A stretch of DNA of 18,334 nt, from contig NZ_BSEX01000013.1 in assembly GCF_027922045.1 (NCBI RefSeq), positions 1 to 18,334 on the forward strand. The letters are read 5' to 3'. Positions 7,791 to 15,416 of the stretch are shown here, piece after piece (within the stretch, counting starts at the first letter, position 1; each line of letters starts with the position of its first letter). A program made the translations under genes and the position numbers. The DNA comes from Microbacterium terregens. Its GTDB lineage: Bacteria; Pseudomonadota; Alphaproteobacteria; Sphingomonadales; Sphingomonadaceae. The notes beneath the pieces are model-generated. The model saw nothing but the letters and a program-made list of their open reading frames with translations, was not told where the DNA came from and did no database searches.

Positions 7791-8153
7791 TCAGGAAGCG
7801 CGGGCAGAGCGAACGGGGATGGCGAGGGTGAGCGGGGCGCCGGCGCGGGGGCCGTCGTGGCGCTTGCCGACGATGCGGAGAACGGCGGCGCCGGGGGTGG
7901 CCCCGGTCTCGACGGTGATGCGCGTCGCGCGGATTCTCGGCTCCTGACGCTGCAGGGCGAGGGCACCGGCGGCGACCAGCGCCAGGCGCGTGCGATCGTT
8001 CATCGGCTGATCGAGCAGCTCGGGAATGTGCGAGCCGTACCAGCGCCGGCCGACGCGGGTGCCGAGTGGCGTGCCGAGAATATCCTGCACCGATTGGCGC
8101 ACATGCTCGATGCCCTCCAGCAGCTTGCCGGTGGCGGCGTTCATCCCGATCAT
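7791..8153 (-). CDS. W: Baseplate wedge protein W (gp25-like)
   Basis: This 120-aa protein is the P2 gpW/T4 gp25-like baseplate wedge component that nucleates the sheath. The block MNAATGKLLEGIEHVRQSVQ with LGTRVGRRWYGSHIPELLDQP matches P2 W well, including the conserved EHVRQS and GTRxxRRxYGS. I chose the ATG at 8153 because it overlaps the V stop as ATGA; another Met is three codons downstream. In P2 the next gene is J. Here the next gene is FI, so the V-W pair has been uncoupled from J-I-H. Confidence 0.92.
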   Translation of the reverse strand: MIGMNAATGKLLEGIEHVRQSVQDILGTPLGTRVGRRWYGSHIPELLDQPMNDRTRLALVAAGALALQRQEPRIRATRITVETGATPGAAVLRIVGKRHDGPRAGAPLTLAIPVRSARAS

Positions 8154-8701
8154 TGCGGCGGTCCCGAGATAGCGCCGCCGGCCTGCACCTTGGTGTGGAC
8201 GTGATCCTTGAGGCTCTTGCCCGCGCCGACGACGTCGCCGCTGACGGTGAGCATGCCGCCGATCTCGACGTCGCCCATGATCGTCACCGAGCCGAGCAGG
8301 ACGATATCGTCCGCCTCGATCGTCGCCGAGCCGCCGGGGACGGTGGCGTTGAGATGGCGCGCCGCGGGATCGTACTGGATGACGGTGCCGTCGCCGAAGC
8401 GAAGCATGGTCGAGCCGTCCTCTGCCGGTGCGGCGTGCGCGTCGGAGTAGAGACCGGGCAGGACGATGCCGCGGGCGAGGTCGCCCTCGGGCGAGAGCAC
8501 CAGCACCTGCTCGCCGACGCTCGGCGGAGACCAGATCGTCGCATCGCCGGCACGGCCGGCGAGCCAGGGAATGGGGCCGCTTTCGAGATCGCCGATGGCG
8601 ACACGGCACGTCGCGCCGGCGCGTTCGATCACAACGCCTTCGCGCAGCAGGTCGCCGATCAGGCGGGGGGTGTCGACAGGTTCGGCCACGGAAGCGACCA
8701 T
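8150..8701 (-). CDS. V: Baseplate spike protein V
   Basis: This 183-aa protein is the central membrane-piercing spike. An OB-fold-like N-terminal half contains WLAGRAGDATIWSPPSVGEQ and VLVLSPEGDLARGIVLPGLY, matching P2 V. It is followed by a beta-helical half rich in short Thr/Val/Gly repeats. The tip has D166-H-V-H169, the HxH motif that holds the iron ion in P2 V, followed by the usual SGPP end. The frame is open upstream to a GTG at 8767, which would make the palindrome at 8730-8762 encode the N-terminus. I prefer the ATG at 8701 because homology to P2 V begins only after it. No Shine-Dalgarno is obvious at either start. Its stop overlaps W. Confidence 0.9.
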   Translation of the reverse strand: MVASVAEPVDTPRLIGDLLREGVVIERAGATCRVAIGDLESGPIPWLAGRAGDATIWSPPSVGEQVLVLSPEGDLARGIVLPGLYSDAHAAPAEDGSTMLRFGDGTVIQYDPAARHLNATVPGGSATIEADDIVLLGSVTIMGDVEIGGMLTVSGDVVGAGKSLKDHVHTKVQAGGAISGPPQ

Positions 8702-8729
8702 GCGCGGCCGGGCTGCGACGTCACGGGGG

Positions 8730-8762
8730 CCGCAATCGTAGAGACGCACTCTACGATTGCGG
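8730..8762. repeat. 33-bp palindrome, left copy, upstream of V
   Basis: Perfect 14-bp arms, CCGCAATCGTAGAG and CTCTACGATTGCGG, flank a 5-bp centre ACGCA. The copy at 15417-15449 has the same arms with centre TGCGT, so the two 33-mers are exact reverse complements. Both copies also have GGGGG on the left and GG on the right on the plus strand. This copy is 28 bases upstream of the V start codon. No T run follows, so it is not a standard terminator. It could be a recombination site, an operator or a leader hairpin. Confidence 0.9.
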
Positions 8763-8781
8763 GGCACGCCTCACTGTTCTG

Positions 8782-8796
8782 GGGGACGGCGTCCCC
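8782..8796. other. Small hairpin downstream of the acyltransferase gene
   Basis: GGGGAC and GTCCCC form a 6-bp stem with a 3-base loop, 42 bases beyond the acyltransferase stop. There is no T tract on the minus strand. It may be a weak 3' end or RNA stabiliser, but the assignment is tentative. Confidence 0.25.
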
Positions 8797-8838
8797 GCAG
8801 GGAGATGGTCACCCAGCTCTCATGCTGCCGACGTTCGA

Positions 8839-9900
8839 TTACCGCCAGAGTTGGCCCGACAGGATGTTGCGTAGGAATTTCGCGACGGGTGGCTCGACGT
8901 GAACCGCGATCGCCCAGGCGGCCAAGATTGCAGCGAGGCAGGCGAGAGCAAACGAAGCCCCAGGGCTCAAGCCGAGGGAGGTCAGAACGAATATCGCCGC
9001 TCCCCCGATCGTCGTATGGGACAGATACAGCGGGTAGGTTGCAAGCCCCGCTTGCTTCAGGATGACGGACGGCTTCTGCGATCCCGCCCAGAGTGAATAG
9101 GCGATCGCGAGAACCGAGACGGCCCACACCGCAGCCGGCATGAAGGGGTAATAGGGCAGAACTCCCCAACCATCGGCGCCAGCCAACGTCTTCGAAAAGA
9201 TCTCGTAGAGGCCAAGCGCTGAGCCAAGCGCGGCGGCGACCTTGCCGCGCCACGTTAAGCGGCCGACGGACCATGCCCACAGAAGCATCCCCAACGCGAA
9301 GAAGCAGGCGTGGCGAAGGAGGGTGATGCGCTCCCAATACATTGCGGGACGATTTCCGGTCAGATCCAGAACCACCCACAACGCCGACCAGCCCACCAGT
9401 CCTATGGCGAACGTCTCAAAGCCGACGCGCTTCTGCATCAACCAACAGGCGGTTAGAGCGTAGAACACGATCTCAACCGACAGGGTCCAGAATACCGGAT
9501 CAAGCCAAGGCCGCACCGGGATCAGGAACATGGAGTTGAGGAGGGCGCGCGGGAAGTTGGGCGGCGTCGCGTGCAACCAGAGCAGCAGTCCGGCCGCTAT
9601 GGCAGAGCACACGATCGCAGCGGGGTAGAGGCGAACTACCCGGCCCCGGATGAAGTCGAGCACCGTGCGGTCAGCAGCTGAGTTCGCAATCACCACGCCG
9701 GAGATCACGAAGAAGACTTCCACGCCCACCCAGCCAAACCAGCCCCAGGATCCAAGACCGGGAAGGGGCTGGGTAAGACGAGAAAGCTGGTGGGGAAGGC
9801 CGCCTGGCTCTGCCCAGGCGGTGAACGCTAGATGGTGAAATAGAACCAGGACAGCGGACGCGAATCGAACGGCATTGATCTCACTGTAGTAGCGACGCAC
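8839..9900 (-). CDS. Acyltransferase-3 family membrane protein (O-acetylase-like)
   Basis: This 353-aa protein belongs to the acyltransferase-3 family (OafA/YrhL, phage O-antigen acetylases), which moves acyl groups onto surface glycans across the inner membrane. The catalytic motif near the N-terminus is INAVRFASAVLVLFHH (R12, H22, H23). FFVISGVVIANSA and FWTLSVEIVFYAL are the family's next two signatures, and about ten hydrophobic helices follow. I chose GTG at 9900, with GGGGAGG just upstream; the frame is open to a GTG at 9951. A G7 run overlaps that ribosome binding site. The gene stands apart from its neighbours by 83 and about 75 bases and seems less GC-rich, typical of a lysogenic-conversion moron. 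It probably modifies the host surface polysaccharide; the substrate is unknown. Confidence 0.85.
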   Translation of the reverse strand: MRRYYSEINAVRFASAVLVLFHHLAFTAWAEPGGLPHQLSRLTQPLPGLGSWGWFGWVGVEVFFVISGVVIANSAADRTVLDFIRGRVVRLYPAAIVCSAIAAGLLLWLHATPPNFPRALLNSMFLIPVRPWLDPVFWTLSVEIVFYALTACWLMQKRVGFETFAIGLVGWSALWVVLDLTGNRPAMYWERITLLRHACFFALGMLLWAWSVGRLTWRGKVAAALGSALGLYEIFSKTLAGADGWGVLPYYPFMPAAVWAVSVLAIAYSLWAGSQKPSVILKQAGLATYPLYLSHTTIGGAAIFVLTSLGLSPGASFALACLAAILAAWAIAVHVEPPVAKFLRNILSGQLWR

Positions 9901-9983
9901 GTGCCCTCCCCCCCGGTAGCGGCAAAACTGTAGTTCGGCGCGCGCGTACACGACGTCGCAACGACGTGCTAGAGCAACCTAGA

Positions 9984-10937
9984 TCAGCTTTTGGCGGCAA
10001 GGTTGGCTTGCATCATCGCGACCAAGGCGTCGCGCTCCAGGTCGTGCGTGCGATCGAGGGCGATCCCCACCATCAAGGCCTCGGCAATTTCACCCTTAAA
10101 CCGAGAGTTGGCGGGTGCGGTGGGTCCGTTGCCGACGCTGAGCAGGCCGACAACGTTGACGTTTCCGGTAACCAGCCCCGCGACCGAGCCGATCCGCTCG
10201 GCCGGGCCGGTCGGGCCGGCAAGGTAGAGGGATATGGTCAGCGCGTCCGTCCCACTGTTGGCGAGGTTCATAGAAGCAATGACAATCGAGTCGGCAAGGG
10301 TCGGCCAGGCAGTAGTGGTGGTGAGCGTGATCGTCGCATCGGCCTGCGCACGCCTCCCGAATGCCTGGATCATACCGGCAGGGGTGCGGCGCACGCCCAG
10401 GTTGGTGAAGCCGCCGGACGGGCTGGAGACCTGCTGAAGCGCGACCTCGCCTTCGCCGGAGTCTCCGGCGGCACCGATGGCCGCGCCCGAGATTGCGACG
10501 CTGAGGCCAGTCGCTGCAGGGATCGTGCTGGACCGCAGGAGGTTGGCCTGATCCTGGCCAGCGTTGCCCTCATTCCAAAAGTCGAACGTCCAAAGGCCCG
10601 AGGCGCGCTTCTTGAGCAGCGGCTTTTCCGTGACCGGCACCAGGTTCGCGCCGCCGGTAAGCCCGTAGGCGGTTTCGATGACACCAGCGCCGTCGGCCTT
10701 AGCGAGCGGCGCCCGTACCCAGGCGAGCAGCGCGGCGCGCAACGTTGCCGGCAGGCGATCATAGTCGCTCATGGTGCGCATCAGCACGTCGCGCGGGAAG
10801 CGCACGCCGGTGGCGATCGCGGCACGCAGCACCGCCGCGGCCGGCGCGGTGTAGTTACCGATGTCGAGGATACTGCGCGTGGGGACGCCGGCGGCGTCGG
10901 TGGCAGGCAGGACTTCGTTATGCGGGGTGACGATCAT
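9984..10937 (-). CDS. Unknown tail-fibre-associated protein
   Basis: This 317-aa protein has no family I can name. The ATG at 10937 overlaps the spike gene's stop by one base (TGATG), so it is probably coupled to it; the frame is open further upstream inside the spike gene. Residues 1-110 are mixed alpha/beta. From about 115 on it is rich in Ser, Thr, Gly and Ala with alternating hydrophobics (GLWTFDFWNEG, ITLTTTTAWPTL, LTISLYLAGPTG). The ending is GEIAEALMVGIALDRTHDLE followed by a helix, which resembles the last strand and helix of LamG/concanavalin-like domains. I infer a beta-sandwich adhesin or fibre tip in the receptor-binding module. P2 has the fibre assembly protein G near this place, but I see no similarity to it. 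Confidence 0.5.
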   Translation of the reverse strand: MIVTPHNEVLPATDAAGVPTRSILDIGNYTAPAAAVLRAAIATGVRFPRDVLMRTMSDYDRLPATLRAALLAWVRAPLAKADGAGVIETAYGLTGGANLVPVTEKPLLKKRASGLWTFDFWNEGNAGQDQANLLRSSTIPAATGLSVAISGAAIGAAGDSGEGEVALQQVSSPSGGFTNLGVRRTPAGMIQAFGRRAQADATITLTTTTAWPTLADSIVIASMNLANSGTDALTISLYLAGPTGPAERIGSVAGLVTGNVNVVGLLSVGNGPTAPANSRFKGEIAEALMVGIALDRTHDLERDALVAMMQANLAAKS

Positions 10938-12688
10938 CAGGCGCGCTCCAGCAGCCAGGAAAGGGTGAACTCGACAAAGACGATGACGCGGTAGCGGCCG
11001 CCCGCATTGCCGCTGGATCCGGCACCGCTGAAGGTGCCGTCCTTGCGCACGACGCCCAACTCGATCAGCAGGCCGAACTTGTCGGGCCCGGTGACCCAAA
11101 GACAGCCGTAGGCGGTGTCGTGCGTGATCTCGACCGAAGGCACCGGGGCGCCCTCGTAATCGACGGCAACCGTCTCGACCCGCGTGTCGAACAGCTTGCG
11201 GCTCGCGGCGTAGGTTTCGAACCCGTCGAGCGTGTAGCGGATGGTGCCATCGAAGCGGCCGTCGTTACTTGCGACGTTGTAGTAGAGCCCGCGACCGGCG
11301 AACCCGTCGTGAGGGTTGGAAGTGCGCAGCAGCGCCTCGGCGACCTGGGGCGTGGGATAGCTGGTGTCGGTGGCCACCCGCGTCCACGTGCGGCCGAGAT
11401 CGGCGGAGTGGCCGACCACGCGGTAGCCTGTGCCCGATCGACAGTTGAGCCGGATCGTGCCGTCGTCGTTCTCCTCGACGATCGCCTCGTTGGTCTGCGC
11501 GACGCCCGCCGGCAGCGGCATGGGCGCCCCAGCGCTCCAGGTGCGGGCATAGTCGTCATAGCGCAGCACCATGCTGCGCGTGTTGCCGTCACCGCCGGTG
11601 CCGAGCTTCACCCATCCCGGCATGACCAGCACGCCGTTCGACAGCTGCTTGCCCTTGCCGGGACCGGGATAGAACAGGCGCCAACTCGCATCACGACCTT
11701 GCAGGATCTCCTGCGCGTCGACGCGCGTGAACGGGATCGGCAGCGCCTTGCCGGTGATCGGGTGGCGCCATGCGCCCTGGCGGAAGATGGCCCAGTACAT
11801 GCGGCCGGCGTTGGCCAGATCCGCCGCAAGCGAGGGTTCGGTGTCTTCGTTGAGGGTGGCATAGTTCCACCCGAAGAGCAGGTGCCACTCGTCCCGCCGG
11901 TGATCGTACACGCAGCAGGGGTTGTGGTAGTCTGCCCCGGCCTCGCCGATCAGCAGCGTGCTCGGTCCCCAAACGCCGTTCTCGCGATGCGCCCAGGCGA
12001 CGCCGATGTACCCGCCGTCGAGGTTCTTGTCGTGCCGCGCCTCGCAAAAGGCGTGATCCTCGCCGAGCCGTCCATCGCCGGCAGGGAGCCGGAAGAATTC
12101 CGACAGGCCCGGCACTGCGCGCGCGGCAGTGGGGTCCGCGCTGGTGACGAACAGCGGAGTGAAAGTGATCGAGGGCGGGATATGCGCGACGCGCGCCTTC
12201 TCGGCCGCGAGCGTCAGCCTGGGTCGCGCCGGCGCACCGTTCGCCACCACCGCTTCGAGGACCATGCCATAGGGATCGAGAACAGCGCTCGACGGGATGC
12301 CGGTGCCGCCGATCTGGTAGACGCGCGGTGCGGAAGCCGCGAGATCGCGCACCCCTTGGCTGAGGTTGAGGCCACTCGCGTCATGCAGCTGGCCGCCGGC
12401 GATATAGCTCAGAACCATGCCGTAGGGATCGAGCGTCGCGGCCTGTACCCGGTTGGCATCATACGCGCGGGGCAGCAGGTCGCGTGCCTCCACGATGCGA
12501 TCGGCCGCCGCGTCGGCTCGATCGCCGATCTTCTGCAGCTCTGCCATGGCCAAGGCGACGTGGGGCGCCAACGCCGCGCCGGCGAGCAGGTCCATCTTGA
12601 GACGCTTGGTCGCGCCGCCATCGAGCACGACGACCGTTTCGTCGCCGGTGGGCTCCACCAGCTGAGGCAGTTCGGAGATCTTCGCCAT
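10937..12688 (-). CDS. Tail spike with sialidase-like (GH33-type) propeller
   Basis: This 583-aa protein begins with a fibre-attachment segment (MAKISELPQLVEPTGDETVV) and a stalk with a repeated DPYGMVL motif at 87-93 and 138-144. From about 175 it follows the sialidase propeller plan. It has F199-R-L-P202 in place of FRIP, EAR at 216-218, D224-GG, and NPCCV at 256-260. It also has N400-E401 followed by DDGTIRLNCR417, and S428-A-D-L-G-R-T-W435, a full Asp box. Degenerate Asp boxes lie near 377-384 and 486-492, with R478 and Y511 later. R200, R417 and R478 could form the arginine triad, D224 the acid/base, E401 and Y511 the nucleophile pair. It probably binds or cleaves a nonulosonic-acid-like or other surface glycan. 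Substrate and activity are inferred. Confidence 0.78.
   Translation of the reverse strand: MAKISELPQLVEPTGDETVVVLDGGATKRLKMDLLAGAALAPHVALAMAELQKIGDRADAAADRIVEARDLLPRAYDANRVQAATLDPYGMVLSYIAGGQLHDASGLNLSQGVRDLAASAPRVYQIGGTGIPSSAVLDPYGMVLEAVVANGAPARPRLTLAAEKARVAHIPPSITFTPLFVTSADPTAARAVPGLSEFFRLPAGDGRLGEDHAFCEARHDKNLDGGYIGVAWAHRENGVWGPSTLLIGEAGADYHNPCCVYDHRRDEWHLLFGWNYATLNEDTEPSLAADLANAGRMYWAIFRQGAWRHPITGKALPIPFTRVDAQEILQGRDASWRLFYPGPGKGKQLSNGVLVMPGWVKLGTGGDGNTRSMVLRYDDYARTWSAGAPMPLPAGVAQTNEAIVEENDDGTIRLNCRSGTGYRVVGHSADLGRTWTRVATDTSYPTPQVAEALLRTSNPHDGFAGRGLYYNVASNDGRFDGTIRYTLDGFETYAASRKLFDTRVETVAVDYEGAPVPSVEITHDTAYGCLWVTGPDKFGLLIELGVVRKDGTFSGAGSSGNAGGRYRVIVFVEFTLSWLLERA
12261..12433 (-). repeat. 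20-bp near-identical direct repeat in the spike stalk
   Basis: Positions 12261-12280 and 12414-12433 differ at one base and are 153 bp (51 codons) apart. They encode the LDPYGMVL motif twice. The spacing in whole codons fits a repeated stalk unit of a trimeric fibre rather than a mobile element. Confidence 0.6.
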
Positions 12689-12689
12689 G

Positions 12690-13874
12690 TCAGTAGCCGA
12701 TCAGGATGAGGGTGAAGCCGTTCACCAGGCGGTCGTTCTGGTCGTCCGCCTGCAGCTGGATCACGCAGGACGTGCGGCCGGGCTCGCCGGCGATCTGCGG
12801 CCACGAGTCGCGGTTGTTCGCGGGTGCGCTGATGAAGGCGGTGGCGCTCGCCGCCAGGCAGCGGGTGGGGAAGGCGAGGGGGTAGTTTACCGTCACGGCC
12901 GGTTCGTCGGCGAGGGTCGCTCGATAGTTGACCCACTGGACGATGAGGCCGCCCGGGAAGGTCCAGTAGCCGTTCGCCTCCAGCAGGTGGGTCAGGCCGC
13001 CGAAGCTTTCCGGGGTAACCGCAACATTGCCGGCGGTGGCGTAGAGCAGCTGCTCGGGCGTGGCGGCCGGGACCGAAATCGTCTGGTCGGTGCCGAGCGC
13101 GCCGCCGCCGAGCGCCAGGCCTGCGGTGTCGATGCGGCGGGTGAGCGGTACGCGCGCGGCGATCGAGGCGATGATGTTGACGATGCTCGCCGGCGTCAGT
13201 GCCTTGTCGGCGATCGCGCCGGCATCTGCCTCGGCCGCGGACGCTGCAGGCACGGTGATGGTGCGATCGTCGGTCAGATCCCCGCCGCCGGTGGCGAGCC
13301 CGGCGCCGGTGATGCGACGGCCGAGCAGTCCGGCGGTCCAGCCCGCAAGCCTTTGCGCCAGGGTGCGGGGGGTGATGACGCGTTCGCCGTCCTCGCCGGT
13401 GTCGACTTCGTCCTGCGTTGCCAGCTCGACAACGCCGCGGGTGATGGTGGTAGCCGGCGGGTTGAGGAAGTTGGTGTCCCCGAACGTCAGCTGCTCGACG
13501 TTGCCGGTGGGGAAGGCGATGTCGATCGCGAGGTGCATGTCGGACAGCACCGCCTTTTCGAACAGCGCGTCGTCCTGGGCATAGGTGGCGAACAGCGTGC
13601 CGTCGGCGAGAAACAGGCCGAAGCCGCGCACCGTATAGGCGAGCGGATCCGCGTCGCGCACGATCATGTGCACGACGTTGTCGCCCATCGCCTCGCCCGA
13701 GATGGTCGATACGCGCCGGAACTCGCCCGGCAGAGCGGTGAGCGTGGGGGCCGCGACGAATGCGCGATCGGAGAGGCCCACCGCGCTGATCGAGAGGTCG
13801 ATGTCGTCGTCGACCTGGGCGGCGGTGAAGCGGGAATGGCCCGCCTGGGTGATGGTGAGGGCGAGCTTGCTCAT
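12690..13874 (-). CDS. H: Tail fibre protein (P2 gpH-like)
   Basis: This 394-aa protein has an N-terminal P2 H-type tail-fibre domain at about 1-140, including SRFTAAQ, DLSISAVGLSDRAF, and AYTVRGFGLFLADGTLFATY. A repetitive stalk follows. RRITGAGLATGGGDLTDDRT at 186-205 recurs at 246-265 with a 60-residue period, and short TP-containing repeats (VITPRTL, ALTPASI, AVTPESF) lie between. The C-terminus (GYWTFPGGLIVQWVNY, VNYPLAFPTRCLAAS) is the knob domain found at the tips of many phage fibres. It attaches to the baseplate and binds the host receptor. It is shorter than P2 H (669 aa). Its ATG overlaps the I stop as ATGA. Confidence 0.85.
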   Translation of the reverse strand: MSKLALTITQAGHSRFTAAQVDDDIDLSISAVGLSDRAFVAAPTLTALPGEFRRVSTISGEAMGDNVVHMIVRDADPLAYTVRGFGLFLADGTLFATYAQDDALFEKAVLSDMHLAIDIAFPTGNVEQLTFGDTNFLNPPATTITRGVVELATQDEVDTGEDGERVITPRTLAQRLAGWTAGLLGRRITGAGLATGGGDLTDDRTITVPAASAAEADAGAIADKALTPASIVNIIASIAARVPLTRRIDTAGLALGGGALGTDQTISVPAATPEQLLYATAGNVAVTPESFGGLTHLLEANGYWTFPGGLIVQWVNYRATLADEPAVTVNYPLAFPTRCLAASATAFISAPANNRDSWPQIAGEPGRTSCVIQLQADDQNDRLVNGFTLILIGY

Positions 13875-14521
13875 GGGGCAGTGTCCACAAAGGCGCCGGC
13901 ATCGTCCTGCAGCGGCTCGCCATCCTCGGTCTGGAGGAAGGCGGCCCAGGCCGGCGAGGTGTCGAAGTTGGCGGCCATGTCTTGGCGGGTGGCGCCGGTG
14001 AGGCGGGCGACGCCCTGGATGCCAATCGCGCCCTCAAGCCCGAGCGTCTGCACCAGGCGGAAATGCTCGCGCGCGGGCTTCACCCGCGAGACCTCGCGGA
14101 TGATGGCTTCGGCAAAGGCAGCGGTGGCGCGGCGGCCGCCGGGCTCGACGCCGTCGCCGGCGATCGGCAGGCGGACCTCGAAGGTGTGCGGATCCGCACG
14201 CGGTGCGGCTTGGTGCCATTCGACCAGGTGCAGCAGCTGGTCGAAGCGGCCCAGCACGGTCTCCACCGACGCGCGGGTGCCCTTGATCCGGTGCAGCGCG
14301 ATCGAGCCGGCCACGGCCGCACGCTTCTCCGCTTCGCTCCAGTCGTCGTCCCAGCTGTCAACCGACAGGCCCCAGGCGAGCCACGGCAACCACCGCAGCG
14401 GGATCCGCTGCGGATCGCCCAGCGCTTCGACCGGAAAGGGCACGTCGCCGATGCGCGCGGTCGTCGATTCGGCCGCGCGTTCCAGCGGGGTGGCGTTGGG
14501 GGGCAGCAGGCTAGGCGTCAT
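13871..14521 (-). CDS. I: Baseplate protein I
   Basis: This 216-aa protein is the P2 gpI family of baseplate wedge proteins. Family blocks are LLPPNATPLERAAESTTARI, RWLPWLAWGLSVDSWDDDW and EKRAAVAGSIALHRIKGTRA, followed by VETVLGRFD. These align with P2 I, whose typical opening is a five-to-six-residue leader plus LLPPN. It works with J and W to form the wedge and carries the fibre. It overlaps J by 11 bases and H by 4, so J-I-H is a tightly coupled block. The C-terminal 40 residues are extra relative to P2 I (about 176 aa) and show no motif. Confidence 0.92.
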   Translation of the reverse strand: MTPSLLPPNATPLERAAESTTARIGDVPFPVEALGDPQRIPLRWLPWLAWGLSVDSWDDDWSEAEKRAAVAGSIALHRIKGTRASVETVLGRFDQLLHLVEWHQAAPRADPHTFEVRLPIAGDGVEPGGRRATAAFAEAIIREVSRVKPAREHFRLVQTLGLEGAIGIQGVARLTGATRQDMAANFDTSPAWAAFLQTEDGEPLQDDAGAFVDTAP

Positions 14522-15374
14522 AACCGCCGTGGGCGATGACGATGTCGGTGCACCAGGCTGCCTGCGTATAGTCGCAGACGACGCCGGCCGTGGGCGCGGC
14601 CAGCACGACGCGCTGGACGCCGGGGACGGTCAGCGCGGCGTAGAGACCGGACATGGTCACGTCGCGGCCGAGGAGCCGGCATTCGGCGAGGTATGCGTCC
14701 AGCTGCTCGCGGGCGGCTGTCAGCACTAGCGAGCGGTCAGGGCCAGCGAAGGTGTAGAGCGTGGCGTGGACTGCGAAGGTGCGGATCTCGGCGCTGGCGA
14801 CGGTGACCAGGTCGCCGAGGGGGCGGACCTCGCGCGCATTTACCCGCTCGCGGACGGCGTCGAGCAGCGCGGCCGAGGCTGCGCCGTCGCCTTCCCGCGA
14901 TAGCACCGTGACCCGGACCTCGCCGGGAGCCGGCGAGATGGCGCTGGCGTCCAGCACGCCGGGGTCGGCCGACTTGGCGTGATAGATATAGGCCAGCTCA
15001 GGGCCGGCGACGGAGAAACCTTCCGGCCCAAGCACGGCGCGCTGGCGCAGGGCGTCGTCGGCCTCGCCGGGCAGGCGGGTCACGCCAACCAGTGCCGCTA
15101 GGTGATCCAGATTAGAGCCGAGCGCGTAGGCCACCATCAGCTGGCGTGCGGCGTCGTTGGCGCGCTGGCGTAACAGCAGCTCGCGGTAGGCGACCACCTG
15201 CAGCAGCTTCATGATCGGGTCGCTTTCGACCAGGGCGTCGAAGGCCGGCAGGCGCGTGCGCAGGGCTTCGACCAGCTCGGCGAGGATCTGCTCGAACGTC
15301 AACTGCTCGACGATCGTCGGCGCAGGGAAGCGCGACAGGTCGATAGCGTTGGAACTGGCGGGGGCGGTGGACAT
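14511..15374 (-). CDS. J: Baseplate wedge protein J (gp6-like)
   Basis: This 287-aa protein is the P2 gpJ/T4 gp6-like wedge that forms the baseplate iris. The match to P2 J begins at AIDLSRFPAPTIVEQLTFEQ and runs through SDPIMKLLQVVAYRELLLRQ, LMVAYALGSNLDHLAALVGV, SVAGPELAYIYHAKSADPGV and VRVTVLSREGDG. I chose the ATG at 15374; an upstream in-frame TTG at 15422 lies inside the palindrome and would add a proline-rich leader with no homology. In P2, J follows W within one operon. Here it is the first gene after the plus-strand lipoprotein and the palindrome, so it needs its own promoter or read-through from S. Confidence 0.92.
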   Translation of the reverse strand: MSTAPASSNAIDLSRFPAPTIVEQLTFEQILAELVEALRTRLPAFDALVESDPIMKLLQVVAYRELLLRQRANDAARQLMVAYALGSNLDHLAALVGVTRLPGEADDALRQRAVLGPEGFSVAGPELAYIYHAKSADPGVLDASAISPAPGEVRVTVLSREGDGAASAALLDAVRERVNAREVRPLGDLVTVASAEIRTFAVHATLYTFAGPDRSLVLTAAREQLDAYLAECRLLGRDVTMSGLYAALTVPGVQRVVLAAPTAGVVCDYTQAAWCTDIVIAHGGYDA

Positions 15375-15416
15375 CGCCGGCCATGTCGGCGGCGGGTGGT
15401 GACAGCCGCTAGGGGG

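Noticed and set aside
8730..8762. The palindromes as intrinsic terminators
   Set aside because: Neither copy is followed by a T run on either strand, and both lie at the 5' side of the downstream block.
8703..8767. Start of V at the GTG at 8767 inside and beyond the palindrome
   Set aside because: The added residues are encoded by the repeat and have no counterpart in P2 V; the available GAGG is one base from the GTG, too close to serve.
12687..14729. Plus-strand open frame of 680 codons opposite the fibre, I and J genes
   Set aside because: It spans several confident minus-strand genes, has low-complexity composition and no recognisable motif; a GC-rich shadow.
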